Below, in pieces: positions 7,711 through 10,085 of a DNA stretch of 10,085 bases (positions within the stretch are counted from its first letter, which is position 1; each line of letters opens with the position of its first letter). The stretch is from Candidatus Poseidoniaceae archaeon. GTDB taxonomy: Archaea > Thermoplasmatota > Poseidoniia > Poseidoniales > Poseidoniaceae. The translations under genes and the position numbers were made by a program. The stretch spans positions 1 to 10,085 of the forward strand of contig DUKP01000150.1 in NCBI GenBank assembly GCA_013329295.1, given 5' to 3'. Under the pieces are notes generated by a model. It did not search any database, was not told the DNA's origin, and worked only from the letters and a program-made list of their open reading frames with translations.

Positions 7711-8646
7711 GTGTCAACTGTAAAGCGCGCTTCATTTCTCTTGACTTTGTATATATTTTCGATGCTAGCGGTAGCGGCTCCTGCTGCTGCTCAAAACCCA
7801 ACTCCAACTGCGGCTATTTCCGTTACTTGTGCCCCTTCTAACATCAATGTAGAAGTAAAACCAGGTTCAACATACTCAGGTTTTACAACATGTACTGCTA
7901 CCAATCCAACTGCTTACCAAGAAAAGGTTAGTATCAACGTACAAGCCGATGGTTTGGCAACTGCAGCACCAGGTGACATGTATGTAGGTGCTGGCGATTC
8001 AGTGGATTTCCAAGTATCTGTTAGAGCAACACCTTACATGAGGATGGATGCAAGAACCCTTTCAGTTTCAGCTACAGTGCAAGAAATTAATGGTTTCCCA
8101 CCAGCAAACTCAGCATCTTCTAACAACAACATGATTGTTAACATCATGCAATATTCACTTGTCCAAGTTGAAGCAACTGAGCCATTCGTTCAATTGATGC
8201 CAAAGACTGACAAAATATTTGAGTTCAAAGTTTACAATCTCGGCAACCAAATAGATTTCATGAAGGTTGGTGTAACTGATACCTATCGTAAGACACTAGA
8301 AGAAACTGGTTTCACAATTACTCTTCCTGCTGTTAAGAAGCAAGTAGATGCAACACCAACTCCAGCAAGCGTTGAGGTGAAGGTTAGAACACCTAAGACT
8401 CAAGGATGGAGCGATGCTTACCACGTACTCGATTTCTATGCTGAGTCTGAGTTTGCTTGTAACAACGGCGGCTGTATCACAGAATCACAGATGATTACTA
8501 TTTACGTTAGAGGTATTTATCTGCCAGGTTTTGAAATTATTCCAGCTCTTTCAATGATCGCTCTTGCAGCAGCAGTTGCCGGTCGCAGATTTATCAACAT
8601 TGATGATGAAGAAGATGAATGGCGCGAATCAGCACCAGGTCTGTGA
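7711..8646 (+). CDS. Secreted beta-rich surface protein with C-terminal PGF-type anchor
   Basis: From the GTG this gives 311 aa. Residues 1-28 are a classic signal peptide: KR near the N-terminus, a hydrophobic core, and APAAAQ before the mature NPTPTA. Two beta-sandwich-like stretches follow. About 35-148 has 'NVEVKPGSTYSGFTTCTATNP' character (C40, C61), and about 150-268 has 'FEFKVYNLGNQIDFMKV' and a pair C250/C255. Both resemble Ig-like domains of exported archaeal proteins (CARDB/NEW3-like), but no exact family is recognised. The C-terminus has LPGFEIIPAL (271-280), a membrane segment to about 290, then GRR and an acidic tail of about 18 residues with a DDEEDE cluster (298-303). PGF plus membrane segment plus RR resembles the PGF-CTERM signal cut by archaeosortase, although the tail is longer than usual. 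Extending to the TTG at 7624 would start almost inside the tRNA. The function is probably structural or adhesive. Confidence 0.82.
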   Translation: MSTVKRASFLLTLYIFSMLAVAAPAAAQNPTPTAAISVTCAPSNINVEVKPGSTYSGFTTCTATNPTAYQEKVSINVQADGLATAAPGDMYVGAGDSVDFQVSVRATPYMRMDARTLSVSATVQEINGFPPANSASSNNNMIVNIMQYSLVQVEATEPFVQLMPKTDKIFEFKVYNLGNQIDFMKVGVTDTYRKTLEETGFTITLPAVKKQVDATPTPASVEVKVRTPKTQGWSDAYHVLDFYAESEFACNNGGCITESQMITIYVRGIYLPGFEIIPALSMIALAAAVAGRRFINIDDEEDEWRESAPGL

Positions 8647-8666
8647 ATAATTAGACATAGCCTTCA

Positions 8667-8697
8667 AAACGCATCCTTTCGATGCTTGTATGCGTTT
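8667..8697. repeat. Inverted repeat with two alternative hairpins
   Basis: AAACGCAT (8667-8674) pairs perfectly with ATGCGTTT (8690-8697) across a 15-nt loop. Inside it, GCATC (8671-8675) also pairs with GATGC (8681-8685) across CTTTC, so the two hairpins exclude each other. It starts 20 nt after the upstream stop and runs into TTTAATT. It may act as a terminator-like element, an operator overlapping the next promoter, or an RNA switch; the sequence does not decide between these. Confidence 0.5.
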
Positions 8698-8701
8698 AAT
8701 T
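8695..8701 (+). promoter_or_regulatory. Possible TATA box of the three-TM surface protein gene
   Basis: TTTAATT is centred about 44 nt upstream of the ATG at 8742, giving an expected leader of about 20 nt that contains GGGGA. It overlaps the right arm of the inverted repeat. The match to a TATA consensus is only moderate. Confidence 0.35.
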
Positions 8702-8741
8702 CATAACTTGTACTTGTAGTCCACGAGTTTGGGGAAGACCT

Positions 8742-10043
8742 ATGAGTGGACTATTAGACAAAGCAAAGACTGCCTCATCATCTGAAGAAAAGGCTACTAA
8801 AGCGGACACTAAAGAAGCAAAACAAGCCAGTAGTGCTGGCTTACTGACAAAGGCAGATTCTAAGCCACAAAAAAAGCAAGCAGCAAAATCTGATTCATCA
8901 CCGCCAAAAACCCAAGCATCAAAGCCAGGCGCAGCAGAAGATGGCCCTGACATTCCAATGATACTCAATCTCGCTGGTTGGGTAATTATTGTTCTTGGAG
9001 CAATCTTTTCACTTCAAGGTGGGGGTTTTGGCCTCATTGTAGTCCTAATTGTTTTGGCACTGGGTATTGGTTCAATTGTTCAATCTCAGAAAATGACAGG
9101 TGGTATTTCACCGTTGAAGACAGGGTTATCAGTTGCTTTAGCATTTGTAATAGCAGTTGGCCCGTATGCAGCAATTATGATCGTACCTACCAATGCATCA
9201 ATGGCAGTTACAGAAGTTAGTATTGATGAAGATGAAGATGTAATTTCATTTGTTGTAAGAGGTAGTTTCTCTGAGGCAGATGCTAAGATTTTTGCTGATT
9301 CAACCGAAGTATGGTCAGGAAGTAAATCAATGAGCAACGATAGAGCAAGTTTTGATGTTCCAATTGCCACTATTTTCCAAGGTAATTCTCTAGACTACAC
9401 AGCAAATGTTGTCAAAGAGTATACTATTGAAGTTGAATCTTCAGATGGGCAGAAAATTACTACTGATATCGATCCTGACTTTACTACCAGAGAGGTTTTG
9501 GATTCTGCAACTAGGATAACTAAGGTTTCCAAGACCTCGACCAGTAGTAACGGAGGTACAACAACGACTTCCACTGTAACAGATGGAATTACTATCGAAG
9601 CAATAGTTGGCTTATTCTCACCTAGTGAAAGTGCACAAGATGATGGTGGACACAGTTTAGAAAACTTAGGACTGATCCCAGTCACTTCAGATTATACTTT
9701 CAAAATGACCGTCAAAAAGGGTAGCAGTACTGAATACATTATGCCTACTGTAACCGTAAGTGGTTTAGATGCATCTTGGACAGGTACTTTCTCAGGAGGC
9801 ACACAAACTGGTAAGGCCAATGGATGGCTTGGAATGCCAGGTACTGCACAAAATGACTTGGGTACTGAATATTTACAAAAGGATGATTTCTATGATGGTT
9901 CAGGATGTTATTCCTTTGAGATAGAGATCACAAATCAGTATTATGCTGGCGATTCTGCTACAATCTATACCTCAACTAACAGCTGGGAATTAGATTGGCA
10001 TTCTGAAGACTCTACTCAAGATGGCGAGATGACAACTTGTTAA
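8742..10043 (+). CDS. Membrane protein with Lys/Ala-rich cytoplasmic head, three TM segments and extracellular Thr/Ser-rich domain
   Basis: A 433-aa protein of unrecognised family. Residues 1-70 are low-complexity, rich in K, A, S, E and Q, and contain a repeated short motif: SGLLDKAK (2-9) and AGLLTKAD (32-39). Hydrophobic segments lie at about 72-90, 95-114 and 127-148. The first two are separated by a short LQGGGFG turn; SQKMTGGISPLKTG links the second to the third. Residues 150-433 are a beta-rich domain with a DEDED patch (162-166), a Thr/Ser-rich linker (about 260-281), and only two cysteines, C389 and the terminal C433, a likely disulfide pair. An odd number of TM segments puts the C-terminal domain outside if the charged head is cytoplasmic (inference). 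The ATG has GGGGAAG about 5 nt upstream. The gene lies 95 nt after the PGF-anchored protein in the same direction, suggesting a shared cell-envelope role, but no function is evident. Confidence 0.83.
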   Translation: MSGLLDKAKTASSSEEKATKADTKEAKQASSAGLLTKADSKPQKKQAAKSDSSPPKTQASKPGAAEDGPDIPMILNLAGWVIIVLGAIFSLQGGGFGLIVVLIVLALGIGSIVQSQKMTGGISPLKTGLSVALAFVIAVGPYAAIMIVPTNASMAVTEVSIDEDEDVISFVVRGSFSEADAKIFADSTEVWSGSKSMSNDRASFDVPIATIFQGNSLDYTANVVKEYTIEVESSDGQKITTDIDPDFTTREVLDSATRITKVSKTSTSSNGGTTTTSTVTDGITIEAIVGLFSPSESAQDDGGHSLENLGLIPVTSDYTFKMTVKKGSSTEYIMPTVTVSGLDASWTGTFSGGTQTGKANGWLGMPGTAQNDLGTEYLQKDDFYDGSGCYSFEIEITNQYYAGDSATIYTSTNSWELDWHSEDSTQDGEMTTC

Positions 10044-10085
10044 GCAGATAAGTTCGCAAAGAATCTTTGATTTGCAACGGTCTTG

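Noticed and set aside
9086..9685. Minus-strand open frames opposite the last gene
   Set aside because: They lie antisense to the extracellular domain of the three-TM protein. Their Ser/Val/Thr-rich translations mirror the low-complexity codons of the sense strand, and no start signal is evident.
10057..10069. Small hairpin CAAAG-AAT-CTTTG after the last gene, possible terminator
   Set aside because: It has only a 5-bp, AT-rich stem with a 3-nt loop and no following T-run within the window. This is too weak to separate from chance.

Overview
The window looks like chromosomal DNA from an AT-rich archaeon, most likely a planktonic Thermoplasmatota-type lineage such as Marine Group II (Candidatus Poseidoniales). 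This is inferred from four things: TATA-box promoters about 25-30 nt upstream of short-leader genes, an archaeal stand-alone TctA-type permease, a secreted protein with a PGF-type C-terminal anchor region, and several secreted proteins with lamin-tail or calcium-binding aspartate-rich repeats. No 16S rRNA or other taxonomic marker is present, so the assignment is provisional.

Left block (1-6108, all minus strand). Transcription runs leftward through three genes. First is a membrane-anchored extracytoplasmic protein of 586 aa with several OB-fold-like beta modules and a C-terminal DxDxDG calcium-binding tail. It is followed after 9 nt, with a Shine-Dalgarno sequence overlapping its stop codon, by a 500-aa TctA-family permease with no TctB or TctC in the window. 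After a further 52 nt comes a very large secreted protein that runs off the left edge (927 codons present, no stop). It contains at least six tandem lamin-tail (LTD) domains.

Centre (6109-7621). A 100-nt divergent intergenic region carries a TATA box, an 8-bp inverted repeat and three copies of AGTCAT. It separates the left block from a plus-strand HD-domain phosphohydrolase (COG1078/SAMHD1-like, all four metal ligands visible). A tRNA gene with a CAU anticodon and an encoded CCA end follows, with its own TATA box.

Right block (7711-10043, plus strand). Two cell-surface proteins follow. One is a secreted beta-rich protein with a signal peptide and a C-terminal PGF motif plus membrane segment. 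The other has a long Lys/Ala-rich cytoplasmic head, three membrane segments and a Thr/Ser-rich extracellular domain. The gap between them holds an inverted repeat that can form two mutually exclusive hairpins.

Overall this is a cell-envelope region. Five of the six protein genes encode membrane or exported proteins. The most interesting arrangement is the permease translationally coupled to a surface OB-fold protein, where a conventional TctABC system would have TctB and TctC. Every stretch longer than 300 bases is occupied by a gene.
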